Source: Burkholderiaceae bacterium
GTDB lineage: Bacteria; Pseudomonadota; Gammaproteobacteria; Burkholderiales; Burkholderiaceae_C
Length of the DNA: 12,880 bases
Direction of reading: 5' to 3'
NCBI GenBank assembly: GCA_031256125.1
Contig: JAIRRE010000299.1
Span: 1 to 12,880 of the forward strand
Shown: in pieces, positions 1-7,019 of the stretch
Layout: each line of letters opens with the position of its first letter
Numbering within the stretch: the stretch's first letter is position 1
Program-made: the position numbers and the translations under genes
The notes under the pieces: model-generated
Seen by the model: only the letters and a program-made list of their open reading frames with translations
The model's database searches: none
Told to the model about the DNA's origin: nothing

Positions 1-18
1 TGTTCCCGCTGGGTCAAA

Positions 19-720
19 CTATCCGGGCGCCGCTGTTTGCTTGCACGGCCGGCCTGCCCGCGCTGGTGATACGCGGCGCTTGACCTGTTCATGCAATGGC
101 GCCAGGAATGCCGCGTCGCCCAGCGCCCAGCCGCCGCGCCCGGCGCGCTCGATGGCTATGGCGTGTTCGTCCGGCACGCCCGTTTCGACTTGCGCGGTAT
201 ACGCCGCCTCGCGCGCAAATGGAGTGTTGCCCAGCGCCCAATAAGCCGGAGGAGGCGTCAACATCGGGTCGGTGCGCAACCCGGCGTAATGGGCGTGGCT
301 CGACCACAGGTAGTCCGCCGCCCGGGCGGCCAATCCATCGGCTACCGGACGCGCGTCCATCAGCGCCATGCAGGTCAGCAAATGGCGCTCTGGTTGCAGC
401 ACCGCGGCGCGGTAGCGGCCTTCCCACAGCGTGCCGCTGCGGCCATGCCGCCGGTTGAAATAGCGCACGTAATCGCGTCCGATGGCCTGTATCAAGCGCG
501 GCAGGCCGTCCGCGTCTTCGGGCGTGACTAACAGCCGTACCTGACTGGGCAGCAGCACATAAGCGTGCAACCGTACCCGGCACGGTACGAGCCACGCCTG
601 CAATCGCGCCAGCCAGGCACGCCGGTCCTGGTCGTCGGCAAACACCACGCGTCCGTCATTGCCAGTGAGCAATACGAAATGCGGATAACCGGGGATTGTC
701 AAACGCGGCAGCCGGGCCAT
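19..720 (-). CDS. RayT / Y1-transposase-like protein with degenerate HUH motif
   Basis: This is a 233-residue protein of the IS200/REP-associated tyrosine transposase group (COG1943, Y1_Tnp). Family signatures are the N-terminal ARLPRL..PGYPHF, LHAYVLLP at residues 51-58, YVRYFNRR at 84-91, GTLWEGRYR at 96-104, YWALGNTPF at 160-168 and the C-terminal GRPCK. The open frame extends to 927, but the ATG at 720 gives the family start (MARLPRL), and the extension would run through proA. Family members nick single-stranded DNA with an HUH histidine pair and a tyrosine. Here the HUH position reads Gln60-Val-Arg62, so both metal-binding histidines are missing. The usual ELNPVRAG block is also changed (MDARPVADG, 121-129). 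Candidate catalytic tyrosines (84, 87) remain. No terminal repeats are visible beside it, and only 18 bases precede the window edge. Family membership is clear; nicking activity looks unlikely. It may be a domesticated or decaying element. Confidence 0.85.
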   Translation of the reverse strand: MARLPRLTIPGYPHFVLLTGNDGRVVFADDQDRRAWLARLQAWLVPCRVRLHAYVLLPSQVRLLVTPEDADGLPRLIQAIGRDYVRYFNRRHGRSGTLWEGRYRAAVLQPERHLLTCMALMDARPVADGLAARAADYLWSSHAHYAGLRTDPMLTPPPAYWALGNTPFAREAAYTAQVETGVPDEHAIAIERAGRGGWALGDAAFLAPLHEQVKRRVSPARAGRPCKQTAAPG

Positions 721-766
721 GCCCGGACTGTAGCGTTCCTGTCCGCCGCGATGCGACAATGCCCGC
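721..766. promoter_or_regulatory. Divergent intergenic region, RayT-like gene / proA
   Basis: These 46 bases separate two divergent start codons, so at least part of both promoters must lie here or inside the flanking coding ends. A TTGTCA at 696-701 could be a -35 element for proA, but no convincing -10 follows at the right spacing. Neither gene has a clear Shine-Dalgarno sequence. Confidence 0.3.
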
Positions 767-2050
767 ATGAATGCTTCCACTGTCGCTGAAACCCTGTACC
801 GGCTGGGCGTGCAGGCGCGCGCGGCTTCGCGCGCCATGGCCCGCGCCAGCGCGGCGGACAAAGCTCGCGCGTTGCGCGAACTGGCGCGCCTGCTGCGCGC
901 GCGGGGCCAGCCGTTGGCCACGGCCAATCAGACCGATCTGGATCGCGCCAGGGCTGCGGGCGACCTGTCCGCGCCCATGCTCGACCGCCTGAAACTCACG
1001 CCCGCGATCATCGAGACTTGCGCGCAAGGCTGCGAGCAACTGGCGGCCATGCCCGACGTGGTGGGCGAAATGTCCGGCCTGCGTCAGCAGCCCAGCGGCA
1101 TCCGCGTCGGCCAGATGCGCGTGCCCATCGGCGTGTTCGGCATGATTTACGAAAGCCGTCCCAACGTCACCATCGAAGCGGCCAGCCTGTCGATCAAGAG
1201 CGGCAACGCCTGCATCTTGCGCGGCGGCAGTGAGGCGCTGGCTTCCAATCAGGCGCTGGCGGCACTGGTGCGCGAGGCGCTGGAGCAGGCCGGTCTGCCG
1301 CCGGACGCGGTGCAACTGGTGCCGACCGCCGACCGCGCCGCCGTCGGGTATTTGATTGCCATGCCCGATTATGTGGACCTCATCATCCCGCGCGGCGGGC
1401 GGGGGCTGATCGAGCGCATCAGCCGCGAAGCCAAGGTACCCGTCATCAAACACCTGGACGGCAACTGCCACACCTACGTCGATGACTCGTGCGATCTGGA
1501 CTTGGCGGTGACCGTGACAGACAACGCCAAGACGCAGAAATACAGTCCCTGCAACGCTACCGAAAGCCTGCTGGTGGCGCGCGGCGTGGCAGGTGCGTTC
1601 TTGCCGCGCATCGGCGTGGTGTTCGCGGCCAAGGGCGTGGAAATGCGCTGCGATGCCGAATCCAAAGCCATCCTGCAAACCGTGCCCGGCGCGCACGTGG
1701 CCGATGCCACTGAGGCCGACTGGAGCGCCGAATATCTGGCACCCGTCATCAGCATCAAGGTGGTGGCCGGCGTCGATGATGCCATCGCCCACATCAACCG
1801 TTATTCCAGCCACCACACCGACGCCATCCTGACGCGCGACCACGATCATGCCCAGCGCTTTTTGCGTGAAGTCGATTCGGCCAGCGTCATGGTCAACGCC
1901 AGTACGCGTTTTGCCGACGGCTTTGAATATGGCCTGAGCGCCGAGATCGGCATCAGCACCGATAAATTCCACGCCCGCGGCCCTGTGGGCGTGGAAGGCT
2001 TGACTTCACTCAAATGGGTAGTGCTGGGCCAAGGGCAGGTGCGGGGGTGA
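767..2050 (+). CDS. proA: Glutamate-5-semialdehyde dehydrogenase (gamma-glutamyl phosphate reductase)
   Basis: ProA performs the second step of proline synthesis: NADPH-dependent reduction of gamma-glutamyl phosphate to glutamate 5-semialdehyde, in the cytoplasm. The 427-residue length is normal. Visible family blocks are IYESRPNVT (127-135), the cofactor-region stretch [14 protein letters not shown] (144-157), [13 protein letters not shown] (204-216), [12 protein letters not shown] (228-239) and the catalytic cysteine block SPCNATES with Cys262. The C-terminus has the conserved [19 protein letters not shown]. The ATG at 767 gives the usual short N-terminal helix; no strong ribosome binding site precedes it. 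The partner kinase gene proB is not in the window. The upstream neighbour is divergent, so proA probably has its own promoter. A possible 29-codon ORF begins on its stop codon. The assignment is secure. Confidence 0.97.
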   Translation: MNASTVAETLYRLGVQARAASRAMARASAADKARALRELARLLRARGQPLATANQTDLDRARAAGDLSAPMLDRLKLTPAIIETCAQGCEQLAAMPDVVGEMSGLRQQPSGIRVGQMRVPIGVFGMIYESRPNVTIEAASLSIKSGNACILRGGSEALASNQALAALVREALEQAGLPPDAVQLVPTADRAAVGYLIAMPDYVDLIIPRGGRGLIERISREAKVPVIKHLDGNCHTYVDDSCDLDLAVTVTDNAKTQKYSPCNATESLLVARGVAGAFLPRIGVVFAAKGVEMRCDAESKAILQTVPGAHVADATEADWSAEYLAPVISIKVVAGVDDAIAHINRYSSHHTDAILTRDHDHAQRFLREVDSASVMVNASTRFADGFEYGLSAEIGISTDKFHARGPVGVEGLTSLKWVVLGQGQVRG

Positions 2051-2136
2051 ATGCCGCTCCCGCGCCCAGCGATCCGGCTCCTGCGCGGCGGCAAGCCGAT
2101 GCGCTGGCCGATGCCTTGGATTTGCCGCGTCCATAG
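2047..2136 (+). CDS. Possible 29-codon ORF coupled to the proA stop
   Basis: A GTG at 2047 overlaps the proA TGA in the arrangement GTGA and opens a frame of 29 codons ending in TAG at 2134-2136. The peptide would be Ala/Pro-rich (starts [12 protein letters not shown], ends [10 protein letters not shown]). The 4-nt overlap is the geometry of translational coupling. However, the peptide matches nothing I recognise, it has no separate ribosome binding site, and GC-rich DNA opens such frames by chance. It could also be the worn remnant of a gene tail. A frame from the ATG at 2051 is equally open and looks less protein-like. Confidence 0.15.
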   Translation: MNAAPAPSDPAPARRQADALADALDLPRP

Positions 2137-2212
2137 GCTAGGATAGTGAACTAAGTTTTAACTGGCCGCTTATTAATCTGCCTAGAATGGCGAGGCGGCA
2201 AACACTAATCGC

Positions 2213-3523
2213 ATGGTTCCCCATCTCATCACGGCTTTGGCCGGCCCCCTCAACGAATTGGAACAGCGCATTCTGGATGCGACGCCGGTTATCGAGCGCT
2301 GGTTCCGTCTGGAGTGGATGGAACACACGCCGCCGATTTATACGGCAGTGAACATCCGCAACGCGGGATTCAAAGTAGCGCCAGTGGATACCAATCTGTA
2401 CCCCACGGGTTGGCACAACTTGGCCGACGATGTGCTGCCGCTGGCGGTACAGGCGGCACAAGCGGCCATTGAAAAGATTTGCCCGGAAGCGCGCAATCTG
2501 ATGATCGTGCCGGAAAACGGTACGCCGGGCAGCTTCTATCTGGCTGGTTTGGCGCGCTTGCAGACGATCTTCCGCATGGCGGGCCTGGATGTGCGTTTCG
2601 GTTCGATCGACCCGGCGCTCAAAAAGAGCGTGACATATCCGTTGCCCGATGGCCTGCCAGTGACGTTCCAGCCGGCGCAGCGTATCGGCCCGGCGGCATT
2701 GCGGCTGGGCCTGGAGCACTTCAACCCCTGCACCATTTTGCTCAACAACGCTCTGGCGGCGGGCGCACCGGGCATTCTGGAAGAACTCTACGAGCAATAC
2801 CTGCTGCCGCCGCTGCAGGCGGGCTGGACCGTGCGGCGCATGAGCCGCCATTACCAATGCCATGAAGAAATCTGCAAGCGTTTCGGCAAGTTGCTGGGCA
2901 TCGACCCGTGGCTGATTCACCCGCTGTTCGCGGCCTGCGGCCAGATCGACCCGGGCACGCCGCAGGGCGCCGCGGCATTGCGCGAGGAGACCAGCGGGCT
3001 ACTGTCGAAAGTGCGGCGCAAATACAAGGAATACGGTATTCACGAAAAGCCCCGGATCATCATCAAGGCGCGCGGGCATTCGCTTCATTTGACGACTGTG
3101 CGCGACATCAAGGATCTCGATATATTGTTAGCGCAACTGCCCAAGAATAAGGAAGCCGCTGAAGGCAAGGCTCCATTGAGCGCCGCGCCCTGCGATTTTC
3201 TGGCGCAGGAGAGCGTGGCCAGCGCCGAACGCATCGGCGACACGGAAGCCGAACCGGTGGTCTATACCATTGACCGCTATGTGGTGGGCGGTTATTACCG
3301 CGTCCAGGCGGAAGCGGCAGAGCGCACACATTATGTGCCGCTGGCGTTTGCCGGGAACGCACAACTGCCCCCCCCGGCGCGGGAAACCCGGGATGGCGGC
3401 GCGACCGCGCCCAACCGTTTTTACCTGTATGGCGTGGTCGGGCGGCTGGCGCTGGTGGCCGCCAGCTACGAGCTGGAAGCGACCGACCCGGAAATGTTGA
3501 CGATCGATGATGATGCGCCCTGA
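2213..3523 (+). CDS. gshA: GshA-family glutamate--cysteine ligase, with altered active-site regions
   Basis: The family catalyses ATP-dependent joining of glutamate and cysteine, the first step of glutathione synthesis. This 436-residue protein belongs to the proteobacterial type (TIGR02049-like). Visible blocks are VPHLITAL..PLNELE at the start, ATPVIERWFRLEW (23-35), NAGFKVAPVDTNLYP (50-64), NPCTILLNN (171-179), EQYLLPPLQAGW (194-205), AEPVVYTIDRYVVGGYYRV (346-364) and NRFYLYGVVGRLALVAAS (401-418). The ATG at 2213 matches the usual MVPHL start; the ribosome binding site is weak. The glycine-rich stretch expected after the conserved lysine (KADAGTYGMGIM in relatives, from memory) reads KARGHSLHL from Lys285. 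ENHTRN is replaced by ENGTPG (101-106), and the RKxRNKM region and an NLNAPGM segment are missing. The frame is intact and base composition matches its neighbours. Family membership is firm; catalytic activity is doubtful. gshB lies 3.5 kb downstream. Confidence 0.88.
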   Translation: MVPHLITALAGPLNELEQRILDATPVIERWFRLEWMEHTPPIYTAVNIRNAGFKVAPVDTNLYPTGWHNLADDVLPLAVQAAQAAIEKICPEARNLMIVPENGTPGSFYLAGLARLQTIFRMAGLDVRFGSIDPALKKSVTYPLPDGLPVTFQPAQRIGPAALRLGLEHFNPCTILLNNALAAGAPGILEELYEQYLLPPLQAGWTVRRMSRHYQCHEEICKRFGKLLGIDPWLIHPLFAACGQIDPGTPQGAAALREETSGLLSKVRRKYKEYGIHEKPRIIIKARGHSLHLTTVRDIKDLDILLAQLPKNKEAAEGKAPLSAAPCDFLAQESVASAERIGDTEAEPVVYTIDRYVVGGYYRVQAEAAERTHYVPLAFAGNAQLPPPARETRDGGATAPNRFYLYGVVGRLALVAASYELEATDPEMLTIDDDAP

Positions 3524-3558
3524 CGCGTGGCCGCACTAACGGCGTGGCGGCGCGTTTC
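3524..3558 (+). terminator. Weak possible terminator hairpin after the gshA-like gene
   Basis: Just past the stop codon, GCCGC (3530-3534) can pair with GCGGC (3547-3551), with an outer CGC/GCG extension across a two-base bulge. The run that follows, TTTCACATTCCTT, is only partly T-rich. It could slow or end transcription before kup, but it is not a convincing intrinsic terminator. Confidence 0.2.
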
Positions 3559-3588
3559 ACATTCCTTACATAAATAAACCACCGGAGC

Positions 3589-3593
3589 AGGAG
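3589..3593 (+). promoter_or_regulatory. Ribosome binding site of kup
   Basis: AGGAG stands 9 nt upstream of the kup ATG. It is one of only two clear Shine-Dalgarno sequences before a protein gene here and fixes the kup start at 3603. Confidence 0.75.
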
Positions 3594-3602
3594 TACTTAC
3601 GC

Positions 3603-5492
3603 ATGCCATCGTCCCCGCCAACCAGCAAAACGTCGCTGCCCGTGTTGATGCTGGGCGCGCTGGGCGTCGTCTTTGGCGACATCGGCACCAGCGTGCTCTA
3701 CACCATCAAGGAAGTGTTTCACGAAGGGCACCATGTGCCTTTCACCCACGCCAACGTCTATGGCGTGCTGTCGCTGGTGTTCTGGACGCTGACCATCATC
3801 GTCTCGGTCAAATACGTTACGCTGGTGCTGCGCGCCGACAACCACGGCGAAGGCGGGCTGATCGCCCTGCTGGCGCTGGCCTCGCAGTCGATCGGCAGCC
3901 GCGCGCCCATGCTGCGACGGGTGATGCTGCTGGTGGGCATCTTCGGCACCTGCTTGTTTTACGGCGACGGGGTCATCACGCCCAGTATCTCGGTGCTCTC
4001 GGCGGTGGAGGGGTTGGAAGTGATTTCGCCGGGACTTCAGCGCGGCGTGCTGCCGCTCACGCTGCTGGTGCTATTTCTGCTGTTCTGGGGCCAAAAGCGC
4101 GGCACTGGCGGCATCGGCAAATTCTTCGGCCCCATCATGCTGACATGGTTCACGGCCATCGCGGCGCTGGGTGTGTACCGCATCGTCGAGCATCCCGCCA
4201 TTTTGCGGGCGCTGTGGCCGCTCTACGCCTTGGGGTTCATCGGCAAGCATCCGGGCATTGCTTTCGTCATTCTCGGCGCGGTAGTGCTGTGCGTGACCGG
4301 CGGCGAGGCGCTCTACGCCGACATGGGGCACTTCGGCAAGCGGCCGATCCGCATGGCCTGGTTTATGCTGGCGATGCCCGCGCGGGTGCTGAACTATTTT
4401 GGCCAGGGCGCGCTGCTGCTGACCCACCCCGACGCGATCCGCAATCCGTTTTTCCATCTGGCGCCAAGCTGGCTGACGCTGCCGCTGGTGGGGCTGGCCA
4501 CGGTCGCCACAGTCATTGCCTCGCAATCGCTGATCGCCGGCGCGTTCAGCGTCACTAAACAGGCCAGTCAACTGGGTTGTTTGCCGCGGCTGCAAGTGCG
4601 CCACACCAGCCCGCGCGACCTCGGCCAGATTTACCTGCCCTTCGTCAACGGGGCCTTGTTCGGCATGATCGTGCTGACGGTGATGATGTTCAAATCGTCG
4701 GACAACTTGGCGGCCGCCTACGGCATCGCGGTAACGCTGGACATGCTCATCACCACGGTGCTGACGTTCTTCGTAATCCGCTACGGCTGGCGCTACCCGC
4801 TCTCGCTATGCCTGGCGGCGACGGGCTTTTTCTTCATCATCGACTTCACGTTCTTCTCGTCGAACCTGATGAAGCTGGTCGATGGCGGGTGGTTCCCGCT
4901 GCTTATCGGCGGCACGGTGTTCCTGTTGATGACCACCTGGCGGCGCGGCCGCGAGTTGATGCGCGAGGCGCTGCGCGCCAATGCCATCGAACTCCAGACT
5001 TTTCTCGACTCGGTATTCATCGCGCCGCCGGCACGGGTGGCCGGCACGGCGGTATTTTTGATCTCGCAACCGGGCCTGGTGCCCAACGCACTGCTGCACA
5101 ACCTCAAGCACAACAAAGTGCTGCACCAGCAAAACCTGTTCGTGCATGTGCGCAACCACGAGGAACCCTGGATCGGCCTGGACAAGCGCCTGGAACTTGA
5201 ATCGCTGGGCCACGACTGCTGGCAGGTGGTGCTCAACTACGGTTTCAAGAACGACCAGGACTTGCCCAAATCGCTGGCTTTGCTGGGCGGGCGCGGCGGC
5301 ATCGAACTCAACCCCATGACCACCAGCTATTTCCTCTCGCGCGACATCGTTGCCCCCACCGTGGGCACGGGTATGAGTTTCTGGCGTGAAAAACTGTTCG
5401 CACAAATGCACCACAACGCCACTTCGGCGGCGGAGTTCTTGAATCTGCCCAACAACGAGGTCGTCGAACTCGGTTCCAAGGTTGAGATTTAG
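3603..5492 (+). CDS. kup: Kup-type potassium:proton symporter
   Basis: Kup takes up K+ with protons across the inner membrane. The 629 residues match the family length (E. coli Kup is about 620) and align end to end: [10 protein letters not shown] at 21-30, ADNHGEGG (78-85), [19 protein letters not shown] (120-138), [59 protein letters not shown] and a C-terminal [10 protein letters not shown]. About twelve hydrophobic segments fill residues 12-440; the remainder is the cytoplasmic domain. One oddity is in the first helix, where the family motif GDIGTSPLY reads GDIGTSVLY, with Val31 for proline. The gene is 79 bp after the gshA-like stop and has a good ribosome binding site. It may be co-transcribed with that gene or have its own promoter. 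The assignment is secure; the effect of Val31 on transport is unknown. Confidence 0.96.
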   Translation: MPSSPPTSKTSLPVLMLGALGVVFGDIGTSVLYTIKEVFHEGHHVPFTHANVYGVLSLVFWTLTIIVSVKYVTLVLRADNHGEGGLIALLALASQSIGSRAPMLRRVMLLVGIFGTCLFYGDGVITPSISVLSAVEGLEVISPGLQRGVLPLTLLVLFLLFWGQKRGTGGIGKFFGPIMLTWFTAIAALGVYRIVEHPAILRALWPLYALGFIGKHPGIAFVILGAVVLCVTGGEALYADMGHFGKRPIRMAWFMLAMPARVLNYFGQGALLLTHPDAIRNPFFHLAPSWLTLPLVGLATVATVIASQSLIAGAFSVTKQASQLGCLPRLQVRHTSPRDLGQIYLPFVNGALFGMIVLTVMMFKSSDNLAAAYGIAVTLDMLITTVLTFFVIRYGWRYPLSLCLAATGFFFIIDFTFFSSNLMKLVDGGWFPLLIGGTVFLLMTTWRRGRELMREALRANAIELQTFLDSVFIAPPARVAGTAVFLISQPGLVPNALLHNLKHNKVLHQQNLFVHVRNHEEPWIGLDKRLELESLGHDCWQVVLNYGFKNDQDLPKSLALLGGRGGIELNPMTTSYFLSRDIVAPTVGTGMSFWREKLFAQMHHNATSAAEFLNLPNNEVVELGSKVEI

Positions 5493-5542
5493 GTTTGTCC
5501 GAATTGCCCCCCGCCGTAATTCTCAGGAGCCGGAGCGGGCTG

Positions 5543-5573
5543 AAAAACAAAAACCGCTGCCAGTCAGGCAGCG
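5543..5573 (-). terminator. Intrinsic terminator on the minus strand
   Basis: Read on the minus strand, CGCTGCC and GGCAGCG form a perfect 7-bp stem around the 5-nt loop TGACT, followed by GTTTTTGTTTTT. This is a textbook rho-independent terminator. On the plus strand the same hairpin is followed by CGCTATCC with no T-tract, so it would not terminate kup. No annotated minus-strand gene ends here, which implies a short minus-strand transcript from within 5574-5705 or antisense transcription entering from the transporter gene. Confidence 0.7.
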
Positions 5574-5575
5574 CG

Positions 5576-5599
5576 CTATCCGGTAAAGGTTCCTGACAT
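5576..5599 (-). CDS. Possible 7-codon leader peptide (MSGTFTG)
   Basis: An ATG at 5599 follows the 16S-complementary sequence and opens seven codons (MSGTFTG) ending in TAG. Only two bases separate the stop codon from the terminator stem, so a ribosome halted at the stop would cover the 5' arm and oppose termination, as in attenuators. Against this, the ATG lies only three bases after GGAGG, closer than the usual 5-9, and no gene lies downstream on this strand. The codons show no amino-acid bias that suggests a sensed amino acid. Confidence 0.2.
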   Translation of the reverse strand: MSGTFTG

Positions 5600-5601
5600 A
5601 A

Positions 5602-5611
5602 ACCTCCTTTC
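5602..5611 (-). promoter_or_regulatory. Full-length Shine-Dalgarno / anti-SD match
   Basis: The minus strand reads GAAAGGAGGT, complementary over ten bases to the 3' tail of betaproteobacterial 16S rRNA (ACCTCCTTTC). It is far stronger than the site before any protein gene in this window. On the plus strand the same bases copy the 16S tail itself, so a kup read-through mRNA would carry an anti-SD mimic. Confidence 0.4.
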
Positions 5612-5705
5612 CGTCGCAGACCCGCTGGAATATTTCAAACCCTACAAAAAAACCACCGCGCCATGATGCGCGCGTATCGCTGTCCCTCCCCGACATAATC
5701 GCCCG

Positions 5706-6887
5706 ATGCGCTTTTTCAAGGATCTGAGCCTGCCCGCCGTCACTGCGGGGTTTGTCGCTGTGTTGGTGAGCTTTACCAGCGCGGTGGCGATCGTGTTCCA
5801 GGCGGCGCAGGCGTTCGGGGCCACGCCGCAAGTCATCGCCTCGTGGATGTGGGCGCTGGGCATCGGCATCGGGCTGACCACGGCGTTGCCCTCGCTGTGG
5901 TGGAAAAAGCCGGTGATGGTGGCGTGGAGTACGCCCGGCGCGGCGGTACTGGCCACGGCGGGGGCCGGCTTTGGCATGGGCGAGGCGGTGGGCGCGTTCC
6001 TGGTCAGTGCGCTGCTGGTTACGCTGGCCGGCGCCACCGGCTGGTTCGAGCGGGCGATGAACCGCCTGCCGATCGCCATCGCCTCGGCGCTGCTGGCTGG
6101 CGTACTGGCGCGTTTTGGCATAGATGCGTTTCTGGCCGTGCGCGGCGCGCCCGTGCTGGTATTGGTGATGCTGGCGGCTTATCTGGTGGGCCGCCGCGCC
6201 GTGCCGCGCTACGCGGTGCTGATTGCGCTGGCGGCGGGCATGGCGATAGCGGCGGCGCACGGCCAACTGGCCTGGAACACAGTACATGTTGCGCTGGCTC
6301 GCCCGGTGTTCACCATGCCGGTATTCAGCGTGCGGGCAGCGGTTGGTCTGGCGCTGCCGTTGTTCCTGGTAACGATGGCGTCGCAAAACCTGCCCGGCGT
6401 AGCGGCGATCCGGGCGGCGGGGTACGACTTGCCGGTCTCCAAACTAATCACCATCACGGGCTTGGCAACGCTGGTGTTCGCGCCTTTTGGCGGCTACGCG
6501 CTCAATCTGAGCGCCATCACAGCCTCGATCTGCCTGGGCCGCGAGGCCAGCGAAGACCCGGCGCGCCGCTATACCGCCGCCGTGTGCTGCGGGCTGTTCT
6601 ATGTGCTGGTCGGGTGCTTCGGCGTGGCCGTGGCCGGGCTGCTGGCGGCCTTTCCGCAAGCGCTGGTGGCCGCCATTGCAGGGCTGGCGTTGCTGGGGAC
6701 TATCGGCAACGGGCTGGTACTGGCGGTGCGCGACCCGAATCATTGCGAAGCGGCAGTCATTACTTTTTTGGTCACCCTATCAGGTGTCACGCTGGCGGGC
6801 ATTGGCTCGGCCTTCTGGGGCGTGATTGCCGGTGCGCTGGCGCTGGGCGTACAGCGCTTGGGCCGCCGCCAGCACACGTCGAATTGA
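5706..6887 (+). CDS. BenE/YdcO-family benzoate:H+ symporter-like transporter
   Basis: This 393-residue membrane protein belongs to the BenE family, whose founding member carries benzoate with protons; E. coli YdcO is the closest pattern I know. Shared blocks are AWSTPGAA (73-80), PLFLVTMASQNLPG (218-231), AGYDLPVS (238-245), FAPFGGYALNLSAITA (258-273), AGLALLGTIG (325-334) and GIGSAFWGVIAG (365-376). Hydrophobic segments run through nearly the whole length, about 11-12. The ATG at 5706 aligns with the family start (MRFF..LSLPAVTAGF) but has no Shine-Dalgarno. It lies 213 bp after kup and 132 bp before gshB. No benzoate-degradation gene is near, so the substrate cannot be read from context; an aromatic or other small organic acid is the best guess. 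Family assignment is secure, substrate open. Confidence 0.9.
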   Translation: MRFFKDLSLPAVTAGFVAVLVSFTSAVAIVFQAAQAFGATPQVIASWMWALGIGIGLTTALPSLWWKKPVMVAWSTPGAAVLATAGAGFGMGEAVGAFLVSALLVTLAGATGWFERAMNRLPIAIASALLAGVLARFGIDAFLAVRGAPVLVLVMLAAYLVGRRAVPRYAVLIALAAGMAIAAAHGQLAWNTVHVALARPVFTMPVFSVRAAVGLALPLFLVTMASQNLPGVAAIRAAGYDLPVSKLITITGLATLVFAPFGGYALNLSAITASICLGREASEDPARRYTAAVCCGLFYVLVGCFGVAVAGLLAAFPQALVAAIAGLALLGTIGNGLVLAVRDPNHCEAAVITFLVTLSGVTLAGIGSAFWGVIAGALALGVQRLGRRQHTSN

Positions 6888-7019
6888 GCGGCGAACGGCA
6901 AAAGGCCAGCATCGGCGGCACGCACGGCGGCGAGAAAACGTGCGGATAGAGCGATACCAGAACGGCGTACCCTATACGCTTGTCGCCTGAACTCAACACT
7001 GACCCCTCGGATTTCACCC

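Larger units (their letters stand above)
5543..5650 (-). ncRNA. Candidate small minus-strand transcript between kup and the BenE-family gene
   Basis: The terminator above needs a transcript to end. Reading the minus strand toward it there is an AT-rich stretch (about 5652-5626) as the only promoter-like segment, then a full-length Shine-Dalgarno sequence (5611-5602), a 7-codon ORF (5599-5576) and the terminator. The Shine-Dalgarno can fold: AGGTT (5606-5602) pairs with AACCT (5592-5588), with two more G-U pairs outside, placing the ATG in the loop. The RNA would be about 80-110 nt. It resembles no riboswitch or sRNA family I can name. The 5' end is a guess. Confidence 0.3.

Noticed and set aside
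721..732. The 12-mer GCCCGGACTGTA occurs in two divergent intergenic regions (721-732 and 10501-10512), suggesting a shared operator
   Set aside because: In about 12.9 kb several identical 12-mer pairs are expected by chance even at even base composition, and the flanking bases do not match.
721..927. Longer start of the RayT-like gene at 927
   Set aside because: The extra 69 residues lie inside proA on the other strand, are Arg/Ala-rich, and the family start MARLPRL is at 720.
656..1972. A 438-codon open frame on the minus strand across proA
   Set aside because: It is the mirror frame of proA in GC-rich DNA. It has low-complexity His/Gly/Ala-rich sequence and no recognisable domain, while the plus strand has a clear ProA.
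6921..6944. Inverted repeat CGCACG/CGTGCG after the BenE-family gene as a terminator
   Set aside because: The loop is 12 nt and no T-tract follows on either strand. In GC-rich DNA this is likely chance.
5843..6949. A 368-codon plus-strand frame overlapping the BenE-family gene
   Set aside because: The composition is Gly/Arg/Ala-rich with no hydrophobic periodicity. The other frame matches BenE/YdcO along its whole length.
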